Origin: a bacterium
GTDB taxonomy: Bacteria > Desulfobacterota > Binatia > Binatales > Binataceae
Assembly (NCBI GenBank): GCA_014896235.1
Contig: JADBKU010000032.1
Location: 1-64,000 of the forward strand
Direction of reading: 5' to 3'
DNA length: 64,000 nt
The position numbers and the translations under genes are program-made. Positions 17,040-27,064 of the stretch are shown here, piece by piece; the first letter of the stretch is position 1, and each line of letters starts with the position of its first letter. Under the pieces are notes generated by a model that saw only the letters and a program-made list of their open reading frames with translations, did no database searches and had not been told where the DNA came from.

Positions 17040-19373
17040 ATGGCGGTCGTACCGAAATTCGTCGGCGAACGAATCAAACGGCGCGAAGATCCACGGCTGA
17101 TTTCAGGAACGGCGACCTACGTCGATGACGTGCGGCTGCCGGGTACTCTGTCTGCGGTGGTGTTGCGCAGCCCCTACGCCCACGCCCGGATAAATTCGAT
17201 CAACGTCGACGCCGCCCGCTCGGCGCCTGGGGTGGTCGCCGTGCTGACCGGCGCCGACCTGAAAGACAAAGTCGGCGGCATCCCCTGCGTCGCGCCCGCC
17301 GAGCATATTCCGTTCCATCCGCTGCTCGCGCAAGGCAAGGTGCGCTTCGTCGGCGAGTCCGTGGCTGTCGTGGTCGCGAGCGACGCGTACAAGGCGCAGG
17401 ATGCGGCCGATTTAATCGAGGTCGATTACGATTCGCTCGACGCCGTGAGCGATCCGGAAAAAGCGCTCGAAGACGGCGCGCCAATTTTGCATGAGGAGTT
17501 TGGCACCAACCTTGTCACGCGCGCACTCGTACCGAATCCGGCCGTCGACGAAGCGATCGCCAAAGCCGACAAGGTGATCAAGTTCCGCATCGTTAACCAG
17601 CGGCTTGCGCCGGTGCCGATGGAGCCGCGGGGCGCGCTCGCCGACTGGCATCAGGCGTTGGGCCATCTGACGGTTTGGACTTCGACGCAAATTCCGCATC
17701 TGCTCCGTTCGGCGCTGGCGGCGGTGCTCGGACTGCCGGAAAACCGGGTGCGCGTAATCGCGCCGGAAGTCGGCGGCGGCTTCGGCGCCAAGCTCAACTT
17801 TTATCGCGAAGAAGCGCTGGTCGGATACCTCTCGCGGATGCTGGGCAAGCCGGTCAAATGGATCGAGCGGCGGCGCGAAAACCTCGCGACCACCACGCAT
17901 GGCCGCGGCCAGATTACCTATCTCGAAGTGCCGGTCAAAAACGACGGCACGGTGCTCGGCATCAAGGCGAAATTCATCTGCGACATGGGCGCCTATCTGC
18001 AATTGCTGACGCCCGCGATTCCCGGTTTCTCCGGCCTGATGATGACCGGATGCTACAAAATCCCGGCGATGTCGTTCGAGCAGGTGATGGTCTTCACCAA
18101 CAAGATGGCGACCGACGCTTATCGCGGCGCCGGTCGGCCGGAGGCGGCTTATATCGCCGAGCGCACGATGGACATGGTCGCGGGCGAACTCGGGCTCGAT
18201 CCGGTTGAAGTGCGCCGCCGGAACTTCATCCCCAAGGACGCATTCCCGTACACGACCTGCGCCGGACTGGTCTACGATTCCGGCGATTACAACGCCGCCC
18301 TCAACAAGGCGCTCGAAATCGTCGATTATCCTAAGATGCGCGCCGAACAGGCCGAAGCGCTCAAGCACGGCCGCTACATCGGTATCGGCATCGCCTCGTA
18401 TGTCGAAATCTGCGGCATCGGCCCGTCAGCGATGCTGCCGCCTAAAGTTCCCGGGTGGGAAAGCGCGACCGTGCGAATGGAGCCCGACAGCCGCGTGACC
18501 GTCCTCACCGGCATCTCGCCGCACGGCCAGGGACAGGAGACGACATTCGCGCAGATGGCGGCCGACGCCTTCGGCATCGATATCGACGACGTGACCGTCG
18601 TGCATGGCGACACCGCGATCGTGCAATACGGCGTCGGCACTTTCGGCAGCCGTGGACTGTCGGTCGGCGGCGCGGCGCTGATGATGTCGGTCGGCAAGGT
18701 GCAGGACAAGCTGAAGAAGATCGCCTCGACGATGATGGAAGCGCCGCCCGATCAGTTGACGTTCACGAATCGCACCGTCGCGCTCAAAAGCGACGCGAGC
18801 AAATCGATTCCCCTGCAGGCGGTTGTCGATGCGGCTTACGGATGGAAAATGCCGATTCCGGGGATGGAGCCCGGCCTCGACGCGACCAGCGTCTTCGAGC
18901 CGACCGGATGCACCTTCCCGTTTGGCACGCATATTTCCGTCGTCGAAATCGATCCTGATACCGGCGTGGTAAAGTTTCTGAGCTACGTCGCGGTGGACGA
19001 CTGCGGCAATATAATCAGCCCGTTGCTGGTCGCCGGCCAGGTTCATGGCGGAATCGCGCAGGGAATCGCGCAGGCGCTGTACGAAGAGGTCGTTTACGAC
19101 GAAAACGGCCAGTTGATCACCGCGACCCTGATGGATTACGCGGCGCCGCGCGCGCAGATGCTGCCGCGTTACGAACTGGCGCATACCGTAACGCCGTCGC
19201 CGCTTAACCCGATGGGCGTCAAGGGCGTCGGCGAAGCCGGCACGATCGGTTCCACGCCGTGCGTCGTCAACGCCGTGATGGACGCGCTCAAACCGCTCGG
19301 CGTGCGCCATATCGACATGCCGCTGCGCCCGGAAAAACTCTGGCGCGCGATCAAAGACGCGAAGAAGGCGTAA
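17040..19373 (+). CDS. molybdenum-binding large subunit, CO dehydrogenase form II / aldehyde oxidase type
   Basis: The 777-residue protein begins with the usual ERIKRREDPRLISG segment and carries the molybdopterin-binding GGGFGAK motif near 243. Residues 360-366 read AYRGAGR, the signature of form II CoxL-like proteins; true form I CO dehydrogenases have AYRCSFR with the selenylated Cys. Glu732 in VGEAG matches the catalytic glutamate of the xanthine oxidase family. The real substrate may be an aldehyde, purine or aromatic compound rather than CO. Confidence 0.9.
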   Translation: MAVVPKFVGERIKRREDPRLISGTATYVDDVRLPGTLSAVVLRSPYAHARINSINVDAARSAPGVVAVLTGADLKDKVGGIPCVAPAEHIPFHPLLAQGKVRFVGESVAVVVASDAYKAQDAADLIEVDYDSLDAVSDPEKALEDGAPILHEEFGTNLVTRALVPNPAVDEAIAKADKVIKFRIVNQRLAPVPMEPRGALADWHQALGHLTVWTSTQIPHLLRSALAAVLGLPENRVRVIAPEVGGGFGAKLNFYREEALVGYLSRMLGKPVKWIERRRENLATTTHGRGQITYLEVPVKNDGTVLGIKAKFICDMGAYLQLLTPAIPGFSGLMMTGCYKIPAMSFEQVMVFTNKMATDAYRGAGRPEAAYIAERTMDMVAGELGLDPVEVRRRNFIPKDAFPYTTCAGLVYDSGDYNAALNKALEIVDYPKMRAEQAEALKHGRYIGIGIASYVEICGIGPSAMLPPKVPGWESATVRMEPDSRVTVLTGISPHGQGQETTFAQMAADAFGIDIDDVTVVHGDTAIVQYGVGTFGSRGLSVGGAALMMSVGKVQDKLKKIASTMMEAPPDQLTFTNRTVALKSDASKSIPLQAVVDAAYGWKMPIPGMEPGLDATSVFEPTGCTFPFGTHISVVEIDPDTGVVKFLSYVAVDDCGNIISPLLVAGQVHGGIAQGIAQALYEEVVYDENGQLITATLMDYAAPRAQMLPRYELAHTVTPSPLNPMGVKGVGEAGTIGSTPCVVNAVMDALKPLGVRHIDMPLRPEKLWRAIKDAKKA

Positions 19374-19377
19374 GCAA

Positions 19378-20247
19378 ATGTATCCAGGCCAATTCGAATA
19401 TCATCGCGCGGCGTCAATCAAAGACGCGCTGGACCTCCTCAAGCGGTACGGCGACGACGCCAAGCTGCTGTCCGGCGGCCACAGCCTCATTCCGATGATG
19501 AAGCTCAGGCTGGCGCAGCCCGCGCATCTGATCGACGTGACGAAAATCGCCGAGATGCGCGCGATCTCGGAAAGCAATGGAAAAATCGTAATCGGCGCCG
19601 CGGCGGCGCACGACACGGTCGCCAATTCCAGCCTCGTTCGCGACAAACTCGGGCTTCTGGCCGAGGCCGCAGCGGCGATCGGCGACGTGCAGGTGCGCAA
19701 TCGCGGCACGATCGGCGGCAGCCTGACGCATGCCGATCCCGCGGCTGACTATCCGGCCGCCGTGCTCGCGCTCGAAGGCGAAATCAAACTGGAACGCGAA
19801 GGCGGATCGCGCACGGTCAAAGCCGCAGACTTCTTCCTCGATTTGATGACCACGGCGGTGCAGCCCGGCGAACTGCTGTCGCAAATCTCGTTCGCTCCAA
19901 TTCCCGCAGGCGCCGGCTATTCGTATCAAAAGTATCCGCATCCCGCGTCCGGCTTCGCGATGGTCGGCGTGGCCGCGCTCCTGTCGTTGGATCGGAGCGG
20001 CAAAATCGCGAGCGCGCGGGTGGGCGTGACCGGTCTCGGACCGAAAGCGTTCCGCGCCAGCGCCGTCGAAGCCGCGCTTGCCGGCAAAAGCGCCGACGCC
20101 GCGACGATCGCGGCGGCGGCCGCGAAAACCGCCGACGGTATCGACGCGCTTGGCGATATCCATGCGTCATCCGAATATCGGGCGGAGCTTGCGCGCGTTT
20201 ACGCCCGGCGCGCAATTCAGGCCGCCGTGGCGCGCGCCAAAGCATGA
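19378..20247 (+). CDS. FAD-binding subunit of the molybdenum hydroxylase, CoxM-like
   Basis: The 289-residue product has the two FAD pyrophosphate-binding motifs of the family: SGGHS at 32-36 and TIGGSLTHAD at 111-120. The C-terminal CO dehydrogenase flavoprotein domain follows from about 175. It takes electrons from the 2Fe-2S subunit. The ATG lies 4 bases after the large-subunit stop, so the three subunits are certainly co-expressed. S-L-M order is typical of form II clusters; form I clusters use M-S-L. Confidence 0.93.
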   Translation: MYPGQFEYHRAASIKDALDLLKRYGDDAKLLSGGHSLIPMMKLRLAQPAHLIDVTKIAEMRAISESNGKIVIGAAAAHDTVANSSLVRDKLGLLAEAAAAIGDVQVRNRGTIGGSLTHADPAADYPAAVLALEGEIKLEREGGSRTVKAADFFLDLMTTAVQPGELLSQISFAPIPAGAGYSYQKYPHPASGFAMVGVAALLSLDRSGKIASARVGVTGLGPKAFRASAVEAALAGKSADAATIAAAAAKTADGIDALGDIHASSEYRAELARVYARRAIQAAVARAKA

Positions 20248-20314
20248 TGAAAGGCTGCGCGACGGTGACACAAGTTTCAGCGATAGGGCGAATTCATTCG
20301 GATCGGCGGGCGCG

Positions 20315-20854
20315 ATGAAGATCACTGGGGAACAGATAATGCCCGCTCCGCGCCAGCGCGTGTGGGACCTTTTCAACGATCCCGATCGCCTCGCGCGGCT
20401 GATCCCTGGATGCGAAAAGCTGGAGAAGCTCGCGCCCGACGAATTCGCCGGCACGATCAACGTCGGCATCGCCGCGGTGAAAGGAAGCTACACGGGCAAG
20501 CTCAAGCTCGACGAGATCCGGCCGCCCGAACATTACAAAATGCTGGTTGACGGCAAAGGCAAGCAGGGCTTTATGCGCGGCACGGGAGTGCTGGACCTGC
20601 TGCCGCGCGACGGCGATCCGAATCAGACGGTGGTCAAGTATTCCGGCGACGTTCAGCTTGGCGGGCCGCTGATGCAGGTCGGGCAGCGCGTCATCGACAG
20701 CGCCGCCAAAATGCTGATGGGCCAGTTCTTCGCCGCCGCCGAAGCCGAGCTAAAGGCCGAAGCGGCCGGCACGGTCGCGCGCCAGGGCTTCTTCATCAAT
20801 TTCTGGCGCTACCTGCTGAACGTGATCCGCTCTTTCTTCAGGCGTTCAGGCTAA
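20315..20854 (+). CDS. CoxG-like SRPBCC-domain protein
   Basis: From the ATG at 20315 the product has 179 residues. The first 140 match the CoxG/SRPBCC helix-grip fold (MKITGEQIMPAPRQRVWDL start, LIPGCEKLE segment). The C-terminal FWRYLLNVIRSFF stretch is a possible membrane anchor. CoxG anchors CO dehydrogenase to the membrane in form I systems; here it probably does the same for this hydroxylase. A longer upstream frame exists but overlaps the FAD subunit and lacks family similarity. Confidence 0.85.
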   Translation: MKITGEQIMPAPRQRVWDLFNDPDRLARLIPGCEKLEKLAPDEFAGTINVGIAAVKGSYTGKLKLDEIRPPEHYKMLVDGKGKQGFMRGTGVLDLLPRDGDPNQTVVKYSGDVQLGGPLMQVGQRVIDSAAKMLMGQFFAAAEAELKAEAAGTVARQGFFINFWRYLLNVIRSFFRRSG

Positions 20855-20945
20855 ATTCACGGATCCTCAATCCGGCGAGGCTTTATTGGATTCGCCCGGC
20901 GGAGCCGCGCGCGGCGGCGCCGTTTACCTGGAGCGCCGGAAGTTG

Positions 20946-22298
20946 TCATTCGCCGGCGATCGTCATCTCGGCAATTTTGATCGTCGGAGCGACGACGGCC
21001 GCACGCCAGCGCAAATCATCGCCGATCATCTCGACCGCCTGAAACATCTCGCGCAGGTTTCCGGCGATCGTGATTTCCTGTACCGGATAGGCCAGCTCGC
21101 CGTCCTCGATCCACAGGCCGCCGGCGCCGCGCGAATAATCGCCCGTTACCGCGTTCACGCCGAATCCGATCAGCTCGGTCACGTACAGGCCGCGCTTCAC
21201 CGATCGAATTATCTGCTCCGGCGTGCTGGATCCCGGCTGCAGGTAGAGATTGGTCGAGCTTACCGTCGGCGCATCGCCGACGCCGCGCGCGGCGTTTCCG
21301 GTCGAGGCAAGCTTCAGCTTGCGGGCGGAATAGGTATCGAGCAGATAGGTGGCGAGCACGCCCTCTTTGACCAGCGCCTTGCGCGAAGTCGGCAGGCCGT
21401 CGCCGTCGAACGGTTTCGAACCGAGCATTCCCTTGAGCGTGCCGTCGTCGTAGATCGTCACATTGGGCGCCGCGATTCGCTCGCCGAGTTTGTTCAATAA
21501 AAACGACGCACCCTTGTACAGCGACGGTCCCGACGCCGCTCCGGCGACCGATCGCAACAGCGACGCCGCCATGTCCGGATCGAAGACCACCGGCGCCCGC
21601 GTGGTCTTGATTTTCCGCGCGCCCAGCCGGCGCAAGGCGCGCTTCGCCGCCGTCGCGCCGACGGCCTCGGGATCCTCAAGATTGCGGAAATGGCGGCTTG
21701 CCGTATGCCAGAAACCCTGCTGCATCGCGCCGTTTTCGTCCTGCGCGATCGGCGCGACGCCCAGGTTGAACGACGTTCCGGCATAGCCGCCCGCGAACCC
21801 ATTGCTGTTCGCGAAGAAAATTTCGTACCGCCCGGAGTCGAATTCGGCGCCCTCCGAGTTGCGGATGCGCGGATCGGCGCCGAGCGCCGCCCGTTCCGCC
21901 CGCCGCGCGAGGTCGAGCGCCTCGTCCGCGCCGACAATTCCGCGCTCGACGTCGGCCAATTCGAGATCGGGAAATTCTTTCGGATGGAGCGCGGGATCGG
22001 GCAGTCCCGCCGCCGGGTCGGCCGCCGCCAATCGCGCCATCGTCACCGTATGCGCGATGAATTCGCGCAACCCGTCGCGATCGAATTCGGCGGTCGCCGC
22101 CGTCGCCGACGACTGTCCGACAAACACCCGCAGGCCGATCCGCCGCTCGCGCGAGCTTTTGAGTTTTTCGACTTCGCCGAGCCGCACGCCCGCCGCGAGC
22201 GACTCCGCGCTCACGCACAGCACTTCCGCCCCGCTCGCGCCGGCGCGCCGCGTTTCGTCAAGCGCCCATTCGGTCAGTGACCGATCGACCTGCGTCAT
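20946..22298 (-). CDS. pmbA: TldE/PmbA-family component of the TldD/E metalloprotease
   Basis: The 450-residue protein has the PmbA_TldD layout. The N-terminal domain ends near 210, and the C-terminal domain contains the GMLGSKPFDGDGLPTSRK segment and a GLYVTEL strand. It lacks the HExxxH zinc motif found in its partner, as TldE does. The heterodimer cleaves unfolded peptides and processes some ribosomal modified peptides. It sits 18 bases downstream of tldD on the same strand. Confidence 0.9.
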   Translation of the reverse strand: MTQVDRSLTEWALDETRRAGASGAEVLCVSAESLAAGVRLGEVEKLKSSRERRIGLRVFVGQSSATAATAEFDRDGLREFIAHTVTMARLAAADPAAGLPDPALHPKEFPDLELADVERGIVGADEALDLARRAERAALGADPRIRNSEGAEFDSGRYEIFFANSNGFAGGYAGTSFNLGVAPIAQDENGAMQQGFWHTASRHFRNLEDPEAVGATAAKRALRRLGARKIKTTRAPVVFDPDMAASLLRSVAGAASGPSLYKGASFLLNKLGERIAAPNVTIYDDGTLKGMLGSKPFDGDGLPTSRKALVKEGVLATYLLDTYSARKLKLASTGNAARGVGDAPTVSSTNLYLQPGSSTPEQIIRSVKRGLYVTELIGFGVNAVTGDYSRGAGGLWIEDGELAYPVQEITIAGNLREMFQAVEMIGDDLRWRAAVVAPTIKIAEMTIAGE

Positions 22299-22316
22299 CG
22301 CCGCTCCTCAGCGCTC

Positions 22317-23765
22317 CTACGCGCGCGTTCCGCCGACGGTGATCCCGTCGATCCGAATCGTCGGCAGCCCAACTCCCACCGGCACCGACTGGCCGTCCTT
22401 GCCGCACGTGCCAACTCCGGAATCGAGCGCCAGATCGTTGCCCACCATCGAAACCCGCGTCAGCACGTCGGGACCGTTGCCGATCAGCGTCGCGCCCTTG
22501 ACCGGCCGGGTCGTCCGGCCGTCTTCGATCAGGTAGGCTTCGCTCGCGGAAAACACGAACTTGCCGTTGGTGATATCGACCTGGCCGCCGCCGAAACTGA
22601 CGGCGTAAAGCCCGCGCTTGACCGACTTGATAATGTCCTCGGGCGTCGATTCGCCCGCTAGCATGAACGTGTTCGTCATCCGCGGCATCGGCGCGTGCGC
22701 GAAGCTCTCGCGCCGCCCGTTGCCGGTCGGCGCCATCTTCATCAGCCGCGCGTTCATCCGATCCTGCAGATAACCGCGCAGCACGCCGTTTTCGATCAGT
22801 ACGGTGCGCGAAGTCGGCGTGCCCTCGTCGTCGACGTTCAAACTGCCGCGCCGGTTCGCGATCGTGCCGTCGTCGATAACGGTGCACAGCTCGCTCGCCA
22901 CGCGCTGACCGATCCGTCCGGAAAACGCCGACACCCCCTTGCGGTTGAAGTCCCCTTCGAGTCCGTGGCCGATCGCTTCGTGCAACAGGATTCCCGGCCA
23001 TCCGTTGCCCAGCACCACCACCATCTCGCCCGCCGGCGCATCCACGGCGTCGAGATTGATGACCGCCTGATGCACCGCATGGCGAACGTAGTCCTTCCAT
23101 CGATCATTCTCGAAAAAATATTTCCACTCGACCCGTCCGCCGCCGCCAAACGATCCGACCTGCCGGCTTTTGCCGTCGTCGGCGATCACCGACACATTGA
23201 GCCGGCAGAGCGGCTGGATGTCGGCGGCGATGCGGCCCTCGCTGGTCACGACCATCACGATCTTCCGCTCCGCCGCAAAGGACGCCATCACGTTGCGGAT
23301 GCGCGGATCGGCCGCGCGCGCCATCTCGTCAATCTGATGCAGAAGGCGGGCGCGCTCGTCGAGCGGAATCTCCAGCGGCGTGCTTTCGAGTTCGTAAAGC
23401 TCGTGCCGGGCGACCCGATTCCCAACCGCGACCGGCGCGATCGCGCCGGAGCGCTGATCCGCGATCGCGCGCGCCGCTTCCGCCGCCATGCGCATCCGAT
23501 CGATCGTCACCTCGTCCGAATAAGCGTAGCCGGTGCGATCCTCGGCGCAGACCCGCACGCCCACGCCATGCGAGACCGACTTGCTGGTGTGATTGACCAT
23601 CGACTCTTCGAGTCCCAGCCCTTCGGCGCTGCGATGCTCGAAATAAAGATCGGCGTAATCGGCCTTGCGTTCGAGCGCGCTGCCCAGGATGCGTTCGAGC
23701 GCGCTTTCGTTCATGCCGAATCGATTCAAAAAGAATTTTTCAGGCTGGACCAGATCGTTAGCCAT
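22317..23765 (-). CDS. tldD: metalloprotease TldD
   Basis: The 482-residue protein has the catalytic zinc motif HEAIGHGLEGD, with His262, Glu263 and His267. The SVGDCGKDGQ-like region near the C-terminus (GTCGKDGQSV) holds the usual third ligand. With the TldE/PmbA gene that follows it forms the two-subunit protease that degrades or trims peptides inside a closed chamber. The leader before it is short and faces the rplQ terminator. Confidence 0.92.
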   Translation of the reverse strand: MANDLVQPEKFFLNRFGMNESALERILGSALERKADYADLYFEHRSAEGLGLEESMVNHTSKSVSHGVGVRVCAEDRTGYAYSDEVTIDRMRMAAEAARAIADQRSGAIAPVAVGNRVARHELYELESTPLEIPLDERARLLHQIDEMARAADPRIRNVMASFAAERKIVMVVTSEGRIAADIQPLCRLNVSVIADDGKSRQVGSFGGGGRVEWKYFFENDRWKDYVRHAVHQAVINLDAVDAPAGEMVVVLGNGWPGILLHEAIGHGLEGDFNRKGVSAFSGRIGQRVASELCTVIDDGTIANRRGSLNVDDEGTPTSRTVLIENGVLRGYLQDRMNARLMKMAPTGNGRRESFAHAPMPRMTNTFMLAGESTPEDIIKSVKRGLYAVSFGGGQVDITNGKFVFSASEAYLIEDGRTTRPVKGATLIGNGPDVLTRVSMVGNDLALDSGVGTCGKDGQSVPVGVGLPTIRIDGITVGGTRA

Positions 23766-23837
23766 CGCGATTTACCGTCCTGACTGGAAGTTTATCAGAC
23801 CGCCGGCGGACTCAGAATCGGCGCGGCGCGCGGCCGG

Positions 23838-23880
23838 AGAAAACGACGGCGCGCTTCCGGAGCTCCGGAGGCGCGCCGTT
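23838..23880 (-). terminator. intrinsic terminator after rplQ, end of the ribosomal superlocus
   Basis: On the minus strand a hairpin with a 9-bp outer stem (46-54 against 71-79 of 238xx), one mismatch, a 5-bp inner stem and an AGCT loop is followed by TCGTTTTC. It lies 28 bases after the rplQ stop. It closes the roughly 32-kb block of translation genes. Confidence 0.85.
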
Positions 23881-23907
23881 CGCCAAGCGCATGATTTGAT
23901 GAGCCGG

Positions 23908-24357
23908 TCAGCCGGCCGCGGCGCGCTGGCGCCGCTCCGCGCCTTGCGCGTCGCCCCGCGCCGCCTTTTTCTTGCGCGGCTTCTTCGCTTCGGCCGCCTC
24001 GGACAAGCCGGTGAATTCGATGATCGAAAGCGGAGCGGCGTCGCCGCGCCGCACGCCGAACTTGACCACGCGGGTATAGCCGCCCGCCCGATCCTTGAAG
24101 CGCGGCGCGATTTCGTCAAACAGCTTCTTCACCGCGTCGCGCGACTGCACGAAATCGAACGCCAGCCGCCGCGCCGCCAGATCGCCGCGCTTTCCCAGGG
24201 TGACCATCCGATCGGCGAACCGGCGCAGCTCCTTGGCCTTGGCGTCGGTGGTCTTGATCCGTTCGTGCTTGATCAGGCTTAGCACGAGATTCTTGAAAAG
24301 AGCCTTGCGATGGGCCGACGAGCGGTTCAGCTTGCGGCCCTGATTCTGATGGCGCAT
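23908..24357 (-). CDS. rplQ: 50S ribosomal protein L17
   Basis: The 149-residue product has the L17 core (start [12 protein letters not shown], then [14 protein letters not shown]) in residues 1-117. It adds a basic Lys/Arg/Ala-rich tail of about 30 residues beyond the usual length. It binds 23S rRNA near the exit tunnel. It is the last gene of the alpha operon, 27 bases after rpoA. Confidence 0.97.
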   Translation of the reverse strand: MRHQNQGRKLNRSSAHRKALFKNLVLSLIKHERIKTTDAKAKELRRFADRMVTLGKRGDLAARRLAFDFVQSRDAVKKLFDEIAPRFKDRAGGYTRVVKFGVRRGDAAPLSIIEFTGLSEAAEAKKPRKKKAARGDAQGAERRQRAAAG

Positions 24358-24384
24358 CGAAATAAACTCCCCGGAGCGCGCCCG

Positions 24385-25410
24385 TCAGGCCGACTCGCGC
24401 CGCTCCTGCTCCTCCCACATCCGGTCCAGTTCGCCGCGCGGCGGCAGATTCTCCAGCCGCATCCCGAGCGACAGGCCCATGTCGGTGAGCACTTCCTTGA
24501 TTTCGTTCAGCGACTTGCGGCCGAAGTTCTTGATTTTGAGCATATCCTGCTCGGTCCGCTGCACCAGCTCGCCGATATACTTGATATCGGCGTTCTGCAG
24601 GCCGTTGAAGGCGCGTACCGAGATCGGCAGGCCCTCGACCGGACGGTACAGGTATTCGTTGAACACCGGATGGGCCTCGGCGCGGGCGCCCGCCGCCGGC
24701 GCTTCCACCTCTTCCTCGACTCCCGCGAAAATCGACATCTGGTCGCGCAGCACGCGGGCGGCGTAGGTAAGGGCCTCGCGCGGCGCGATCGATCCGTCGG
24801 TCCAGATTTCGAGCGCGAGCCGATCGTAGTCTGTGCGCTGGCCGACGCGCGCGTTGGTCACGACGAAGTTGACCTTTTTGATCGGCGCGAATATCGCGTC
24901 GAGACGAATTGTTCCGATCGGTTCATCGTCTTCGCCGCGCTCGCCGGGCACATAACCGCGGCCGCGCTTGATGACCAGCTCCATATCGAGATCGGCGCCT
25001 TTGTCGAGCGTCGCGATATGGCGCTCGGGCGTGAGGATTTCGAGGTTCGGCCCGCCCGAGATTTCGCGCGCCGTCACCACCGCCTCGCCCTTGGCCTTGA
25101 GCGTCGCCGTGAGCTGTTCGCCCTCGTGCAGGCGCAGGCGCACCTCTTTGAGGTTGAGGATGATATCGGTCACATCCTCTTTGACTCCGGCGATCGTCGA
25201 GAACTCGTGCAGGACGCCCTTGATCCGCACCGCGGTAATCGCGTAACCCGGCAGTGAGGAAAGCAATACGCGGCGCAGCGCATTGCCGATCGTGATGCCG
25301 TAGCCGCGTTCGAGCGGTTCCACGAAGAACCGCCCGTAGGTGGGCGTAAGCTCTTTTTCCTCGAACTCGACCGCCTTGGGTTTGATCAGGTCACGCCAAT
25401 CATTCTGCAT
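24385..25410 (-). CDS. rpoA: RNA polymerase subunit alpha
   Basis: The 341-residue protein has the N-terminal assembly domain (GYGITIGNALRRVLLSSL near 34-51) and the C-terminal domain with the NADIKYIGELVQR and KSLNEIKEVL helices that contact UP elements and activators. The length is normal. It lies in the order rpsM-rpsK-rpsD-rpoA-rplQ, which is standard. Confidence 0.98.
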   Translation of the reverse strand: MQNDWRDLIKPKAVEFEEKELTPTYGRFFVEPLERGYGITIGNALRRVLLSSLPGYAITAVRIKGVLHEFSTIAGVKEDVTDIILNLKEVRLRLHEGEQLTATLKAKGEAVVTAREISGGPNLEILTPERHIATLDKGADLDMELVIKRGRGYVPGERGEDDEPIGTIRLDAIFAPIKKVNFVVTNARVGQRTDYDRLALEIWTDGSIAPREALTYAARVLRDQMSIFAGVEEEVEAPAAGARAEAHPVFNEYLYRPVEGLPISVRAFNGLQNADIKYIGELVQRTEQDMLKIKNFGRKSLNEIKEVLTDMGLSLGMRLENLPPRGELDRMWEEQERRESA

Positions 25411-25473
25411 AGTGTTGTTCTTACCATCCGCCGGAAGTTTAACGTCCGCGCATGCGGTCTGCTCCGCGGCCTT

Positions 25474-26100
25474 CTAGCGCGAATAATGCTCGACGATCAG
25501 CTTCTCGCTGATCGGGGTCGTCAAATCCGCCCGCGCCGGCAACGTCTTCAGCGAACCGCGGAACTGTTCGCGCTCCAGCGACATCCATGGCGGCACGCCG
25601 CGCCGCTGCGCCAGCTCGATCGCTTCGACGATGACTTTTTTCTGCCGGCTCTTCTCTCCGACGCTCACCACCTGGCCCACGTCCAGCAGGAAAGACGGAA
25701 TCGTGACCGTCTTGCCATCCACTTCGATATGCCCGTGCCGGACGATCTGGCGCGCTTGCGCCAGCGAGCTGGCGAAACCCAGCCGGTAAACCACGTTGTC
25801 GAGCCGCCGTTCGAGCAGAACCAGCAGGTTTTCGCCGGTAATCCCCGGCATCCGTTCGGACTTGTCGAAATAACCGGCGAATTGCTTTTCGAGCATCCCG
25901 TAAATGCGCTTGACTTTCTGCTTCTCGCGCAACCGGATCGAAAATTCCGAAAAGCGGGTGCGCGCCTGGCCGTGCGCTCCGGGCGGATAGTTGCGCCGCT
26001 CGATCGCGCACTTGTCGCTATAGCATCGCTCGCCCTTCAGAAAGAGCTTAAGCCCTTCGCGCCGGCACATCCGGCATACTGGACCGAGATTCCTTGCCAC
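25474..26100 (-). CDS. rpsD: 30S ribosomal protein S4 (zinc-binding form)
   Basis: The 208-residue product binds 16S rRNA early in assembly. Cys9, 12, 26 and 31 form the zinc site of the C+ type of S4, which many bacteria have lost. An S4 RNA-binding domain spans about 99-160. The start codon is GTG. S4 is the usual translational repressor of the alpha operon; no pseudoknot was checked here. Confidence 0.97.
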   Translation of the reverse strand: MARNLGPVCRMCRREGLKLFLKGERCYSDKCAIERRNYPPGAHGQARTRFSEFSIRLREKQKVKRIYGMLEKQFAGYFDKSERMPGITGENLLVLLERRLDNVVYRLGFASSLAQARQIVRHGHIEVDGKTVTIPSFLLDVGQVVSVGEKSRQKKVIVEAIELAQRRGVPPWMSLEREQFRGSLKTLPARADLTTPISEKLIVEHYSR

Positions 26101-26118
26101 CGTTATCCCCTGCCCGCG

Positions 26119-26589
26119 TCAGACCCGGCGCCGTTTCGGCGGGCGGCATCCGTTATGCGGAATCGGCGTTACGTCCTTGATCGATATCACGTTGAGACCG
26201 GTGGCCTGCAGCGCCCGGACAGCCGATTCGCGGCCGCCGCCCGGCCCTTTGACGAACACGATCACCGAGCGCATCCCGAAGTCGCCAACCTTGCGCGCCG
26301 CCGCCTCCGCAGCCATCTGCGCGGCGAACGGCGTGCCCTTGCGCGAGCCTTTGAAGCCAACCGAACCCGCGCTCGCCCACGCCACCACCAGTCCCTGCGG
26401 ATCGGTGATCGTCACGATCGTGTTGTTGAACGTCGCATGCACATGCGCGACGCCTTCGGGCACCGAACGCCGCGTCCGCCGCCGCCGGGGCGCTGGCGCG
26501 GCGCCGGGCGCCGCCGTTCCCGCCGCCGGCGCGGGTCCCGCCGCGGCTTTCGCCGCCGGCGCTTTCGTCTCTTTGTTCTCTTCCGCCAT
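26119..26589 (-). CDS. rpsK: 30S ribosomal protein S11 with extended Ala/Pro-rich N-terminus
   Basis: The product has 156 residues. The conserved S11 part starts near residue 45 ([17 protein letters not shown]) and ends in [19 protein letters not shown]. About 45 residues of Ala, Pro and Lys come first, then a RRRRTRRS patch. Typical S11 is about 128 residues, so the extra part is lineage-specific and probably disordered. It forms the 30S platform with S6, S18 and S21. Confidence 0.96.
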   Translation of the reverse strand: MAEENKETKAPAAKAAAGPAPAAGTAAPGAAPAPRRRRTRRSVPEGVAHVHATFNNTIVTITDPQGLVVAWASAGSVGFKGSRKGTPFAAQMAAEAAARKVGDFGMRSVIVFVKGPGGGRESAVRALQATGLNVISIKDVTPIPHNGCRPPKRRRV

Positions 26590-26661
26590 CAGTATTCAGT
26601 TTCCATCGATCGTCGGCGTCACGCCGATCGTCTTGAGCCGCGCTTGCGCGCGTCGGCGCGC

Positions 26662-27045
26662 CTAGCCTTTAGGCGGGGCCTGCTTCTTGCCTGCGACAAC
26701 CTTGCGCGGGCCCTTGCGCGTGCGCGCATTGGTATGCGTGCGCTGGCCGCGCACCGGCAGGCCGCGGCGATGCCGGATGCCGCGATAGCAGCCGAGGTCC
26801 ATCAGGCGCTTGACGGCCTGTTGCAGATCGCGCCTCAGATCGCCTTCGACCTTGTAATCGGCGTCGATAACCTGGCGAATTCGCACCTGTTCATCCGCCG
26901 TCAGATCGTCGGTTTTGCGCCCCGGATCGACGTTCGCCGCCTGCAGGATCTTGAGCGCGGTCGCACGCCCGATTCCGAAAATATAGGTAAGCCCGATTTC
27001 TATCCGCTTGTTGCGCGGCAATTCAACTCCGGCTATACGCGCCAT
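26662..27045 (-). CDS. rpsM: 30S ribosomal protein S13
   Basis: The 127-residue product starts [19 protein letters not shown] and has the helix-two-turn-helix body with [24 protein letters not shown] near the C-terminus. It sits in the 30S head and contacts the P-site tRNA and the 50S bridge. Normal length; follows rpmJ as in the standard alpha operon. Confidence 0.98.
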   Translation of the reverse strand: MARIAGVELPRNKRIEIGLTYIFGIGRATALKILQAANVDPGRKTDDLTADEQVRIRQVIDADYKVEGDLRRDLQQAVKRLMDLGCYRGIRHRRGLPVRGQRTHTNARTRKGPRKVVAGKKQAPPKG

Positions 27046-27064
27046 CGCACTCCTCCCTCCGGCC

